A stretch of DNA of 64,000 nt, taken from Nemertoderma westbladi. Lineage: Eukaryota > Xenacoelomorpha > Nemertodermatida > Nemertodermatidae. Below are positions 1-9,930 of this stretch, piece by piece. The stretch spans positions 17,307-81,306 of the forward strand of contig JAUCBJ010003681.1 of NCBI GenBank assembly GCA_032718475.1, in the 5' to 3' direction. Position numbers and translations under genes: made by a program. The notes beneath the pieces are model-generated. The model saw only the letters and a program-made list of their open reading frames with translations, did not search any database and was not told where the DNA came from. The number at the start of each line of letters is the position of its first letter. Position 1 is the stretch's first letter.

Positions 1-1222
1 AAATAAGGAATGCCCCTGCACCCAGCAGATGAGCTGCACAGCCAATGGTGGGTCATGTGCGCCAGAGTAGATATGGGTGATGGGCCTCATATCTGACTAC
101 CCACCCTGTGGAATGGCAAACCAGGGTGTGATATTTGCCCCGAGAGCTGACTCGGCAAAAAAGCACCCCCCAACCCCCACTATGGATTACATTAGTAATG
201 CGGAGGTCCAGCCACTAGAGGCCAGTGGAATGACTGGACACAATCGGCCTCACAGGCGTCAGTTATCTCCTGACCGGCTGCCTGTCTCACCCCCTACTGG
301 AGAGAGAGCGGCAAACAATTCTTTGAGTCCCTTTCCTGATGACCTTTCTGGCCCAAACCCTGGGTCACCAGGGAGGCCAGATTGTGAGGGGGGGAGGGAT
401 TCTAGAGTTGGAGGCTACTCTCATGTTCCACCCCGACCAACAAAACAATTGGTGAATCTGAGGCAAGTCACTAGACTAGCCTCAGTAAACACCCTAACAC
501 TCGGGTCCCCAATGCGACAAGGTGAGCTGACTGCCTTGGCAGATAAGCTTTCTCTTAGTGCAGTGGGTGTTCAAGAGCACCGAATGCAGACTGGACAGAC
601 TGATGAGGTTCTGATTAAGGACATGGGGGGCGGTTGGCGACTCGCCCTCGCTTCAGCAGATGATAGTGGCAATGGTGGAATTGGTCTATTGATGAATCCA
701 ACTGCACATGCAGCATTGGACAAAATATACCAAATCTCTAACCGCATCATCCGTTGCCACTTCTCATGTTCTGGAAGACTGGCTAAGAAGTTTCCTAAGG
801 TGGTTCTGATTGTGTGCTACTCTCCAACTAGTGTTGCCCCTGTAGAGGAGGTGGAAAATTTCTACCAGAATCTACAAGCAGCTACTGATGGAGTGGATCA
901 GCATGCATTCTTAACATTCCTGGGAAACTTTAATGCAAGTCTGCATCAATCACCTACATCTTCCTGGGTATATAGCGATAGTGTTAACCGAAATTCTGTC
1001 CATCTTCAGGATTTTATCTCTGGAAATGGATTGTTTTCGGCTGGAACCCAGTTCAAGAAGCGAACTGGAAAGCTATGGACTCATAGTGGACTCAGTGGTC
1101 ACAAGTCCCAGATAGACCATATTCTGTTTCGTAGGAAATACAGGAGTTCTATACAAGACTGTAATGCATTTACACTACGACCCTTCTCCAGTGATCACCG
1201 CCTTATTGTGGCCAAGGTATAA
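1..1222 (+). mobile_element. RTE-like LINE family A, 5' part (5' leader plus endonuclease)
   Basis: The 5' part of a non-LTR retrotransposon, called family A here. Positions 1-76 precede the open frame and are probably element leader. The frame ends at 1222, directly after the last endonuclease motif, and no reverse transcriptase follows. The sequence passes instead into a fragment of a second family at 1224. Family A is matched at the far right end (63803-64000, corresponding to 767-964). The assignment of the 3' fragments at 8774-9179, 9931-10993 and 62772-63796 to the same family is inferred: one of them abuts an endonuclease fragment at 63.8 kb, but no intact copy joins the two halves in this window. 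Confidence 0.75.
77..1222 (+). pseudogene. APE-type endonuclease domain of an RTE-like LINE (family A), RT missing
   Basis: A 381-residue frame. Residues 1-130 are a low-complexity Pro/Ser/Arg-rich leader. Residues from about 133 form an AP-endonuclease-like domain of the kind used by LINEs to nick target DNA. Visible motifs, in order, are ASVNTL, VGVQEHRMQ (Glu), VCYSPTS, LGNFNAS, a GKLWTH segment and the terminal SSDHRLIV (Asp-His). The GDFNA motif reads GNFNA at codon 926-928. The copy at the right end of the window keeps GAC (Asp) there, so this looks like a G-to-A change in a metal-binding catalytic residue. The frame stops straight after the endonuclease, where foreign LINE sequence begins. 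It is therefore a dead chimeric remnant. The clade (RTE-like) is tentative. That this is an endonuclease of a non-LTR element is secure. Confidence 0.8.
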
Positions 1223-1223
1223 T

Positions 1224-1549
1224 AGAAATGGGTACTTACTTTTAGACCTAATGGAAGAATGTGAATTGATACCAACAAACACCACATTCGAAAAGAGTAA
1301 GGGGAAGCTATGGACCTTTCAATACCCTAATGGAACCAAAGCACAACTGGATTACATCCTTATAAACAAAAAGTGGAGAAACAGCATGATCAACTGCGAG
1401 GCATACAGCTCGTTCAACCTAATTGGTTCGGACCACAGAATTGTGACTGCAGAGATAAGACTCAGTTTGAGAGCCAGCAAACCCAGTACAAGCAAGCAAA
1501 TCAACTATGACTGGGAGAAACTCAGAACTGACAATGCAGTAAAGGATGC
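1224..1549 (+). mobile_element. RTE-like LINE family B fragment (endonuclease C-terminal third)
   Basis: This 326-bp block matches 3852-4177 of the long family B copy at the same length, with scattered point differences. It encodes NRNGYLLLDLMEECELIP, a TFEKSKGKLWTF segment, LDYILINKKWRN and SDHRIVTAEI, the last motifs of the endonuclease. It is joined to family A at about 1219-1224. The junction is not at equivalent protein positions: A has already reached its terminal DHR motif, while B starts about 75 residues earlier. It is therefore not a simple homologous exchange. The fragment ends abruptly at GGATGC (1549). Confidence 0.85.
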
Positions 1550-2582
1550 ACCCCCCTATGGACCTTTTTTGCAAATGGCTATAATTTCTGCTTGTTTGTA
1601 GTTTTGTATATTTTATACCTTTCGGGGGATTAACATATGGCCAAAGATTGGGTTAAAAAAAAATATCAAATTTGCGTCGCCCTCTAGCGGCCACCAGCGA
1701 AATTGTTAATTTTACTAAATACACTACTAGTCTCACAATTTTTTGTGAAAATTTTCGAAACTTGTTTTTTCTGAATCAGCATCCTCGGCTCCACAAAACA
1801 TTTACATTTACCACAAATTACACACATTTCATTGACAACACATTTATTATACTCTCGTGTCTGCCACTTTCAGTGTGTCTGCGGCGCCACAGTTGCCTTT
1901 TTCTTTTTCTGTAAGGCTCTAACATACTCAGGATACAATTTTTTCTTTGTGACTTTAAAAACTTTACAAGGAACAAATTTATCAATTCCAGTTTTTAACA
2001 CATCGGATGATGGATTATTTCACTATAAGGTAGCATTTGTAGCTTAACGTAAAAACTTTCTAAAAGCCGACGCATTTTGATTAAATTACATTAGATTTAT
2101 AACCAAGAGGACAACTAAAATTGGCAGGTTAAACTGCTAAAGGTCTAAAAGCGCGAACATGCAGGAAGAGGATGAGGTGAGAGGAAGTTACAGCCTTCCT
2201 AAGAAGACCGCCCGCGAGCACCCGCGCTCCGGGGAAAACTATTCACATTATGAACCCTCAGTATTAATGTATGTTTTTCCTCCAGGTAGTTTCCTTCCGC
2301 TTGTCTTGCCGACGCAATCCACGTCTGCCCAAACAACCATAGGTTCTCTTTCCGATCTTTACCGAATGGTATTCAATGCGTTCCGCGCATCGATTGAGTC
2401 TAGGGGTCTCATCGTGATAATATCCAAGACGCACGTGACCGACCCACCGATATTCTAGGCTATTGTTCATAATATATCAAATACGATCTGAGCCCTGTGC
2501 TAATAATAATTAATAAATAACTAATACTATCTGCGATAGTGCAGTCGCTCTGATATCTCTATCGGGGACATTAGAGGTTCCG
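1550..2582. other. Intervening sequence without a recognisable gene
   Basis: Mostly AT-rich. It contains only short frames with no recognisable domain. A 12-bp GCCCTCTAGCGG motif at 1679-1690 recurs in reverse complement at 20488-20499 (see findings). Short minus-strand frames at 2264-2470 and 2527-2712 show no family I recognise. The second runs into sequence shared with the family B 5' region, so it may belong to an element. The true 5' end of the family B copy may lie within this stretch, because the shared block only starts at 2583. Confidence 0.5.
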
Positions 2583-3065
2583 TATACTGTCGCGGTACTC
2601 CGGGTGTCAACAAATCCTCCATCATCCCTCGCATACCTCGACGATATTCCTCTGAAAGCTGTTGTCGCTGTATATTGACATTATCCATTGGATCATCCTT
2701 AGAAGTATCCATTATTATTATGGTAAGAAGCCAATTTATTATTAATCCAACAAAGGCAAACCAAAGAGTTAATTATTGTTATGGTTATCAGAGTTTGTAC
2801 GGGTCGGAAATGGCAAGCCGCCCTCTATCCCCAGCCCGACACGGACCCGAGCTGCCCCTGGCCACGTTAGCGCCGCTAAGCCAATTCCCTATCCAACAGG
2901 CGTGGATGAATGGGTGGATGACGCAACGGCTATCGCGCCGGAAAAACTCGAGGCCGGTCGTACCCAAGGGCTATTCGTCGGGGTAACTAATACCTAACCC
3001 AGGAGGCACACTTGGTTCAGGGTGTAACAAATGGACCCCTACAGTCGGCAGCAGGGCTGTAGGCC

Positions 3066-6000
3066 ATGGATAGGCGGAAGGTAATCAACCAACGGCGGAA
3101 GGTAATCAACCAATGGCGACCTACTGCGAAGACGCTTGTAGGAGTTGCGACCACAAGCGGTTTACCCCCGCAACTGAAAGATATGAGTATGAGAACCCTC
3201 CAGGAGAAATACCGGCTCGGTCGTCGCCCGGGTCAACAAGGACCGCGTCCCTCAGTGGTACACCAGGCTGGGGTCGATAAATTGGCTACTGGAACAGAAG
3301 ACAGAGAAGAAAGAAGAACCAACCTGTTGAAATGTAAAAAGACACTAAAGATTGCTACAATGAACGCACGCACGCTGAAAGCACAGAGCAAACAGGGTGA
3401 CATGGTAGCTCTGGCAATGGAATATAACATCGACATCATCTGCATCCAAGAACATCGGATTTATCATGAAGACACTGCCATGAAGTACAATGACATTGGA
3501 AATGGATGGACGTTAGTAACAAGCTCAGCAGTAATAAACTCGGCCAATGCATCAATTGGTGGAGTAGGAATTCTGCTAAGCCCATTTGCACTTAAGACCC
3601 TAAACAACATCGAATCTATAAATTCCAGGGTTATGATCGCAACATTTGATGGGAATCCCAAGACAACAGTTATATGTTGCTACAGTCCAACCAATGCATC
3701 AGAGCCAGAACAAGCAGTCAAGTTTTATGAAGAACTGACTGGACTTATTAAGGACATCCCGAAACACAATGTTAAAGTCATTGCTGGTGACCTGAATGCG
3801 CAAATTGGCCCAGAAGACATCAAGGGTTACACCTATAACACCAGTTCTAACAGAAATGGGTACTTACTTTTAGACCTAATGGAAGAATGTGAATTGATAC
3901 CAACAAACAACACATTCGAAAAGAGTAAGGGGAAGCTATGGACCTTTCAATACCATAATGGAACCAAAGCACAACTGGATTACATCCTTATAAACAAAAA
4001 GTGGAGAAATAGCATGATCAACTGCGAGGCATACAGCTCATTCAACCTAATTGGTTCGGACCACAGAATTGTGACTGCAGAGATCAGACTCAGTTTGAGA
4101 GCCAGCAAACCCAGGACAAGCAAGCAAATCAACTATGACTGGGAGAAACTCAGAACTGACAATGCAGTAAAGGATGCTTATACAGTAGAAGTTCAAAACC
4201 GCTTTGAAGCACTTCAGTCAATATACCAGAATATAATAACAGCCCACAAGGAATCAGCTAAGAGGCATATCCCCCAGAAACCTAAACGAAAACAGTATGT
4301 GCCATGGCAAAACTCTGAGGTTACTTGTAAGAGAGAAGATCTTAAGATAGCCTACAAAGTTAAAACCGAACAACCAACAACCGAAAACATTAACAAGGTT
4401 GAGAAAGCTAAGGACGATCTTAAATTGGCCTATAACATCAGCCAGGAAAAGTACATACAGGATAAAACTGAAGCAATTACAACTGCTCACATACAGCAAC
4501 AATCAAGACTTACCTGGCAAACTGTAAATGAGGTATCTGGTCGGAAAAGTTGTGCAAAGGGGCGCCTCAAAGCTGATAGTCCTGAAGAACGTGTTGGGAA
4601 GTGGAAAAATCACTTCAGCAACTTGCTTGGGCAGCCACCAAACATCGAGGTCAGCCCTACAAGGAAAATATATGACAAGACACTACCTATAGAAACAGGG
4701 GACTTCACACCTGCCGAACTCGAAAGAAGCATTAAAAGCATGTCCAATAATAAAGCGAGTGGATTAGATGAAATCCCAGCGGAGGTATGGAAAACCGGAG
4801 TGCTAAATAGACCATTATTGAATGTTTGCAACCGGATGTTAAAAGGGGAAAAGCCACCACCAATTTGGACTAAAGGTCAACTAAAGCCTCTCCCCAAGAA
4901 AGGAGACCTCGGCATACCAACAAACTATCGTGGGATCTGTCTGCTTGTGGTAGCTGCCAAAATATACAATAAAATGATTCTATATAGGATTAGGCCTCAC
5001 ATAGAGAAACTACTGCGTAAGAGCCAAAACGGATTTCGACCAAGTAGATCAACAATAGCTCAGATACTTGCACTACGGAGACTGATTGAAGGAATTAAGT
5101 CAAAGAATCTCCCCGCAGTCATGACTTTTGTGGACTTCAAGAAGGCATTCGACTCCATCCATAGAGGTAAAATGCTTGAAATCCTAAGCGCTTATGGAAT
5201 ACCAGAAGTAATTGTTGCTGGCATTGGATTGCTATATTGTGACACAGAAGCGCAGGTACTTTCACCAGATGGTGAAACTGAGTTTTTCTCAATCCTGGCT
5301 GGCGTACTGTAAGGTGACACATTAGCACCATTACTATTTGTAATTGTGCTGGATTACGCAATGAGGACGGCCACAAAGGGTGAAGATCTGGGATTCACAC
5401 TTCAAGAATGCAGAAGTAGTAGATATCCGGCAACTACAGTCACAGTCACCGACTTTGCGGATGACATCGCCCTGCTCTCTAATACGCTAGCAGATGCACA
5501 GCTTCTACTAAATAAAGTGGAGAGGGCTGCTAAGGAGGTTGGATTGCATATAAATGCTACCAAGACCGAATTCATGACCTTTAATGTTGATGGAAACTTG
5601 ACAACCATTGATAATAATCAACTAAGGCAGGTCGATGACTTCCAGTACCTTGGATCATGGATAGAGAGTAGCAAAAAGGACATAGAAGTTAGGAAAGCAA
5701 AGGCTTGGGTAGCTCTATCAAAAATGGATACCATCTGGAAATCAGATCTCTCCAGGCACCTGAAGACCAAGTTCTTTCGAGCCACAGTGGAAAGTGTATT
5801 TTTATACGGGGGTGAGACCTGGACACTGACTAAATCACTTGAACAACGAATTGATGGTTGCTACACAAGACTACTAAGGGCAGCCCTAAACATCAGCTGG
5901 AGACAACACATGACAAACGCCGAGCTTTATGGTACAATACCACCTGTATCAACCACCCTCCGTGAATGCAGATTAAGATTCAGTGGGCACTGCTGGCGAA

Positions 6001-6197
6001 GTAAAGACGAGGTCATACCAGATCTACTTCTCTGGCAACCAACTCATGGAAAGCGTAGTCGTGGACGACCTGCCATAACATATATAGATCAACTTTAAAG
6101 GGATACTGAACTTGGGAGAAACGAAATTGCGACAACTATGGAGAATCGGGAAGCCTGGAAGGATCTCATTGCCACTGTCCAAGATCGCTCGACCTAG
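3066..6197 (+). pseudogene. Endonuclease-reverse transcriptase of RTE-like LINE family B, two in-frame stops
   Basis: One frame of about 1,043 codons. Residues of about 97-345 are an APE endonuclease with MNARTL, CIQEHRIY, CCYSPTN, AGDLNAQ and SDHRIV, so its catalytic Asp, Asn and His residues are present. A basic linker follows. The RT then shows KASGLDEIPAEVW, NYRGICLL, QNGFRPSRST, FVDFKKAFDS, a GVL-stop-GDTLAP step and FADDIALL (the YxDD equivalent). The C-terminal domain has YGGETWTLT, RLRFSGHCWR and RSRGRP. The first break is TAA at 5310-5312, where family A has Gln in the same motif. The second is TAA at 6096-6098, where the copy at 19197 has GAA (Glu). Both fit single substitutions. 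The start at 3066 is the first ATG. The N-terminus is uncertain because the second copy reads in another frame there. Confidence 0.85.
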
Positions 6198-6212
6198 TAG
6201 TAGTAGTAGTAG
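6195..6212 (+). repeat. (TAG)6 LINE tail supplying the stop codon
   Basis: Six TAG triplets directly after Arg-Ser-Thr codons of the family B frame. The first triplet is in frame and is the natural stop. The next family B copy starts at 6213 with TATACTG. Confidence 0.9.
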
Positions 6213-6818
6213 TATACTGTCGCGGTACTCCGGGTGTCAACAAATCCTCCATCATCCCTCGCATACCTCGACGATATTCCTCTGAAAGCTGTTGTCGCTG
6301 TATATTGACATTATCCATTGGATCATCCTTAGAAGTATCCATTATTATTATGGTAAGAAGCCAATTTATTATTAATCCAACAAAGGCAAACCAAAGAGTT
6401 AATTATTGTTATGGTTATCAGAGTTTGTACGGGTCGGAAATGGCAAGCCGCCCTCTATCCCCAGCCCGACACGGACCCGAGCTGCCCCTGGCCACGTTAG
6501 TGCCGCTACGCCAATTCCCTATCCAACAGGCGTGGATGAACGGGTGGATGACGCAACGGCTATCGCGCCGGAAAAACTCGAGGCCAGTCGTACCCAAGGG
6601 CTATTCGTCGGGGTAACTAATACCTAACCCAGGAGGCACACTTGGTTCAGGGTGTAACAAATGGACCCCTACAGTCGGCAGCAGGGCTGTAGGCCATGGA
6701 TAGGCGGAAGGTAATCAACCAACGGCTAGACATGCTGACAAGGTCGGCGGAAGGTAATCAACCAACGGCGACCTACTGCGAAGACGCTTGTAGGAGTTGC
6801 GACCACAAGCGGTTTACC
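6213..6818 (+). mobile_element. RTE-like LINE family B, 5' end only (B2)
   Basis: Nearly identical to about 2583-3165, covering the GC-rich leader and the first codons after ATGGATAGGCGG (6698). It stops at GGTTTACCCCG (6818), before the endonuclease. Relative to B1 it carries an extra 24 bp around 6724-6747, which changes the reading frame of the first codons. Having the 5' end while lacking the 3' end is the reverse of normal LINE truncation. It sits head-to-tail against the (TAG)n tail of B1. Confidence 0.85.
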
Positions 6819-7983
6819 CCGGTAGAATAGGATATTATTCATTTATACAGATCTGGGTTTACTGTGATATTATTACGTCTTTGTTGGTTATTATTTAATT
6901 TATTTATTTGTTGGTAGTGTTTGTCTGTATAGTATCGGTGTTTATACTATCGTTGTATTAATGTCGTAATTAAGGGTTGGTGGTATTAAGCTATTAATAA
7001 ATAACATAATAAAGATTTACGCCATCTGGTGACTTAAACTAAGTTTACTCATCCCTTGGGAGAGAGCCACAAAATGGACCGCGACCGTTCCCGTAATGCT
7101 CATTATTACAGTGACTTGAACGGATTTATATGGATGTGATATTGTATTAATAAATATCGAGCTATGTTGGTTCTTGAAATTTCAAGCCAACTAATTGACA
7201 TCTCTTACTGTATGTACTCTGGCAATTGACAAGAAGCGGGAGTAGTAATTAAGACTCGGCATTCAAGTGTGATTGGGCCGTCATAATACAGTAAGACCAA
7301 GGTTTGTTATTGTCATGCGTCATGTTTAATAATGACTTATCATGACTATTACGGTTTATTGTAATTTTATTTGTTACTCCCTTATGTACTTGGGTTATAC
7401 AAGAAGTGGCGGGCCGTCTCCAGAATTTACCCAGAGTTTGGTTTAACCGAAATAAAGGATATGGATTCCGCATTCAATTGTATTATCACCGTCATCATAC
7501 AGTTAAAGGGTTTTGGTTGGCTGCGCATCATGTTTAATAATGAATTATCGCAACATTTTATTAATGTTGGGTTCAGGTTTCATGCGTTGTGGGTATAACG
7601 ACTTATCATGAACCTCCCATTTGTATGTTCTAGAATGTTCTAGAACTGAGATCAAGTTTCATGCACTGTGTATAGAACAGTTTATCATGAAACATCCCAC
7701 AGTCCTATGGTTTATTTCATTTTATTTATTCTAGGACTAAGATTAAGTTTCATGCACCGTGTATAAAACGATTTATCATAAAACATCCCATAGTCCTATT
7801 GTTTTTGGGGACGAAGCGATATAGGGATAAATTTTGTTTGCCTGTCAAGCTGAATATATGGCGTATTTTTGTAAAGGTGGGTCAGCGGTGAAATTAGGGG
7901 TCAGTGGTTAACTTCTACATAACCCGTTCCCACGCTTGAGTGTGATATGCAGCGCACTCAAACGTTACTATGTAGTTAACCAA
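6819..7983 (-). mobile_element. Probable 3' flank/LTR region of the BEL/Pao element, with diverged internal duplications
   Basis: No coding sequence is seen. The stretch lies directly downstream (minus sense) of the BEL/Pao polyprotein end at 7984. On the minus strand a TGTTATAATTGG at that boundary could be an LTR start, but no second LTR was found to confirm it. Internal duplications are visible. The segment at about 7257-7350 resembles 7468-7560 (CATTCAA, CGTCATNATACAGT and CATGTTTAATAATGA in the same order). Three units around 7578, 7657 and 7748 each carry TTTCATGC followed by TTTATCAT and AAACATCCCA or a close variant. Confidence 0.4.
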
Positions 7984-8459
7984 TTATAACAGAAAGTAAG
8001 TTAAGTCTGTTGGCTTAACTTCTTGCTTTCCGTAGTTGCCAGATTCTTCACTTGCCATTTCTAGTAGGCAGAGGCGTCCTATGGGACGATTGAGTCTCTG
8101 TGGAACGAAGTTTAGCTTGCCTTTTTCCCTGAGCACTACTAAATCCACTGATCTTACTAGGCCATCCACGCTAACGTGTGTCTCCACGATGCGCGCTGTC
8201 TGCCAATACTTGCGGGAAAGATCAGAATCTACTACTAAGACCATGTCGCCCACTCTGGCGTTGTCTTTTACCGAAATCCACTTGTTTCTAAGTTGTATAC
8301 TGGGGAGGTAAAAGCGCTCAAAGTGGTTTGCGAATCGGGATGACAGTAATTGTGTCATCTTCCAGGTCTGTCGCAATAACTCGTCACCGCCTTCTGGTGT
8401 TGAGACTGGCAACATCACTACTTTCTTTTTCATCAGATAAACATAATAGATAATCATTT

Positions 8460-8773
8460 CCCAAGATATAACTAGCCATAGTATATTTATAATTGAGGTG
8501 GCTTGCTGTTTTGCTGTTTTGTCCCACTTGTGTATATTCTCGTTTAGTATTCTTTATTATTCTATTGGAGGTTTACATTGTTGACTTCAGCACAGCCGCA
8601 TGAATTTCAACGGTTTAGAATTTTTCATTTTTCCAGAATTTTTCGCTTTCAGTTCATGTACTTTTGCTTACAAGGTATTTCGGTACCTTTTGAAGGTGCC
8701 GTTCCTTCTTCAAGGCCTTAGATTTAGTCTCTTGTGCCATTCTTGTTCATAATTGTAATAACATAACATAACA
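8460..8773. other. Unassigned insert inside the BEL/Pao remnant
   Basis: About 310 bp between the resuming BEL/Pao C-terminus and the family A LINE fragment. No protein similarity is recognisable on either strand. It contains a short AACATAACATAAC run just before the LINE fragment. It could be part of the same insertion event or diverged BEL/Pao linker. Confidence 0.4.
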
Positions 8774-9179
8774 GATAATTAATTGGAAACTTAAGGTCCG
8801 ATTATTTAGAGCAGCAGTAGTTCCAGTACTCCTCTATGGGAGTCCATGCTGGGCTCTAGCTGCTGAGGACAACAAATCACTGGATGGCACATTCACAAGA
8901 ATACTTCGTCGTGTTCACTGTGTTTCATTAGAGGTGTCTCATTGGTTCCCCTACTTGAACAAAGCCGCCTCCGCTTTACAGGACCTTGCTTTCGCCGTGA
9001 GGACCAGCCTGTGCACAATTTTGTGCTTTGGCTGCCTCATGGAGAAAATAAGCATGGTGAACAGCCCATGACTGTCTTGAGACACAAGGACACTGGCCTT
9101 GAAGATGCGGATAATCTCGCGAAGGTCATGGAGGATAGGGAGTTGTGGCGGTGTAATTTTGTTGATAAGACGGCATAGC
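8774..9179 (+). mobile_element. RTE-like LINE family A fragment, 3' end, inside BEL/Pao integrase
   Basis: Plus-strand copy of the family A C-terminal region, starting near TTGGAAACTTAAGG and ending at GACGGCATAGCA. It encodes KVRLFRAAVVPVLLYGSPCW and, after a frameshift, FRREDQPVHNFVLWLPHGE and ELWRCNFVDKTA. An internal deletion after CVHCVS-equivalent sequence (about 8927) removes part of the thumb region. It interrupts the BEL/Pao frame right after MPVSTSHKALV and lies in the opposite orientation. It lacks the (TAG)n tail seen on other copies. Confidence 0.8.
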
Positions 9180-9930
9180 ACTAGTGCTTTGTGGCTGGTC
9201 GAGACGGGCATTAGGGGTCGACTGTTTAGATAGGCAGTCACTTCCTCTAAGATGGTATGGAGTATCTCATCCATTAGGTATGCTTTGCAGGGTAGTATTT
9301 GATGGAAAGCTACCTTTAAGCTACGAATTAATCTCTCCCAGCTCCCACCCCACTAGGGTGCGTTTGCGGCGTTAAAGGTCCAGCTGGAAGCGGAAACCTT
9401 CAACAGCTCATCAACTTGATCCTGGTTCCATTCATCTATAGAGCGTGCTATCTCGTTGTTCGCTCCTATAAAGTTCGTGGCCTTGTCGGACTTCATTGTA
9501 TTGCTTCATTGTAGTGGTTCGAGCCCTCTTAACTTCTATTGGTCCAAATAGGTCCACACCTGTATGTGTAAAGGGGGGCTCGTAACAGCTAACGCGTTCC
9601 TTTGGTAAGGGTGCTTCTAACTGAGTCATAGGCTGGCAATACAGTTTCCTACAGGGTAAACAGCTGCGCAGAACTTTGTTTAAGGCTTTTCTGGGCTTTA
9701 CAAGATAATAGCGGGTGCGTATTTCACTGAGTATATGTTCCCTCCCCGCGTGCAACAGCTGATTGTCCACATCTTGTATTATTTTGCGTTGAATGGCGGG
9801 ATCGTAGATAATAATAGGGAATATTGTGTCGCGGGAAAGGGGGGCGTTGGTAAGTCAGTCTCCCACTCTGATTAGGCCGTCGAACATCACACTAGAAAAT
9901 TTATCATTCGACTGCATAGCGGGATGCTTA

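Larger units (their letters stand above)
2583..6212 (+). mobile_element. RTE-like LINE family B, nearly complete copy (B1) with (TAG)6 tail
   Basis: The longest LINE in the window. The 5' limit of 2583 is where similarity to the second 5' copy at 6213 begins, and the element may extend further left. A GC-rich leader at about 2800-3065 is followed by a single endonuclease-RT frame (3066-6197) with two in-frame stops. There is no 3' UTR: the frame's last codon runs into six TAG triplets at 6195-6212, the first of which is the stop. A truncated second copy starts at 6213. Long single ORFs and short-tandem-repeat tails fit RTE-type LINEs, but I could not test the clade. Confidence 0.8.
7984..9930 (-). 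pseudogene. BEL/Pao LTR retrotransposon integrase and C-terminal region, decayed
   Basis: Read on the minus strand, 9930 down to 7984. It begins with the segment before the integrase zinc finger (DGLIRVGD, PIIIYDPAIQ). Next comes the HH-CC finger (LLHAGREHILSEIR then CLPCRKLYC) and the core start HTGVDLFGPIEVK (first Asp). SDKATNFIGANNEIARS (second Asp) follows almost at once in another frame, which implies loss of about 40-50 core residues near 9490. The Glu motif is GGSWERLIRSLK, preceded by a TAG stop at 9353-9355. AYLNSRPLMPVS follows. A LINE fragment (8774-9179) and about 300 bp of unrelated sequence interrupt it. The C-terminus resumes at about 8400 (WKMTQLLSSRF, YLPSIQLRNKW, GDMVLVVD, DGLVRSVDLV). 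RT, RNase H, protease and gag are absent. Confidence 0.8.

Noticed and set aside
2527-2712. Minus-strand 61-codon acidic/basic frame as a gene
   Set aside because: Partly inside the family B 5' region and repeated at 6213-6342 only in its shared part. No family recognised.
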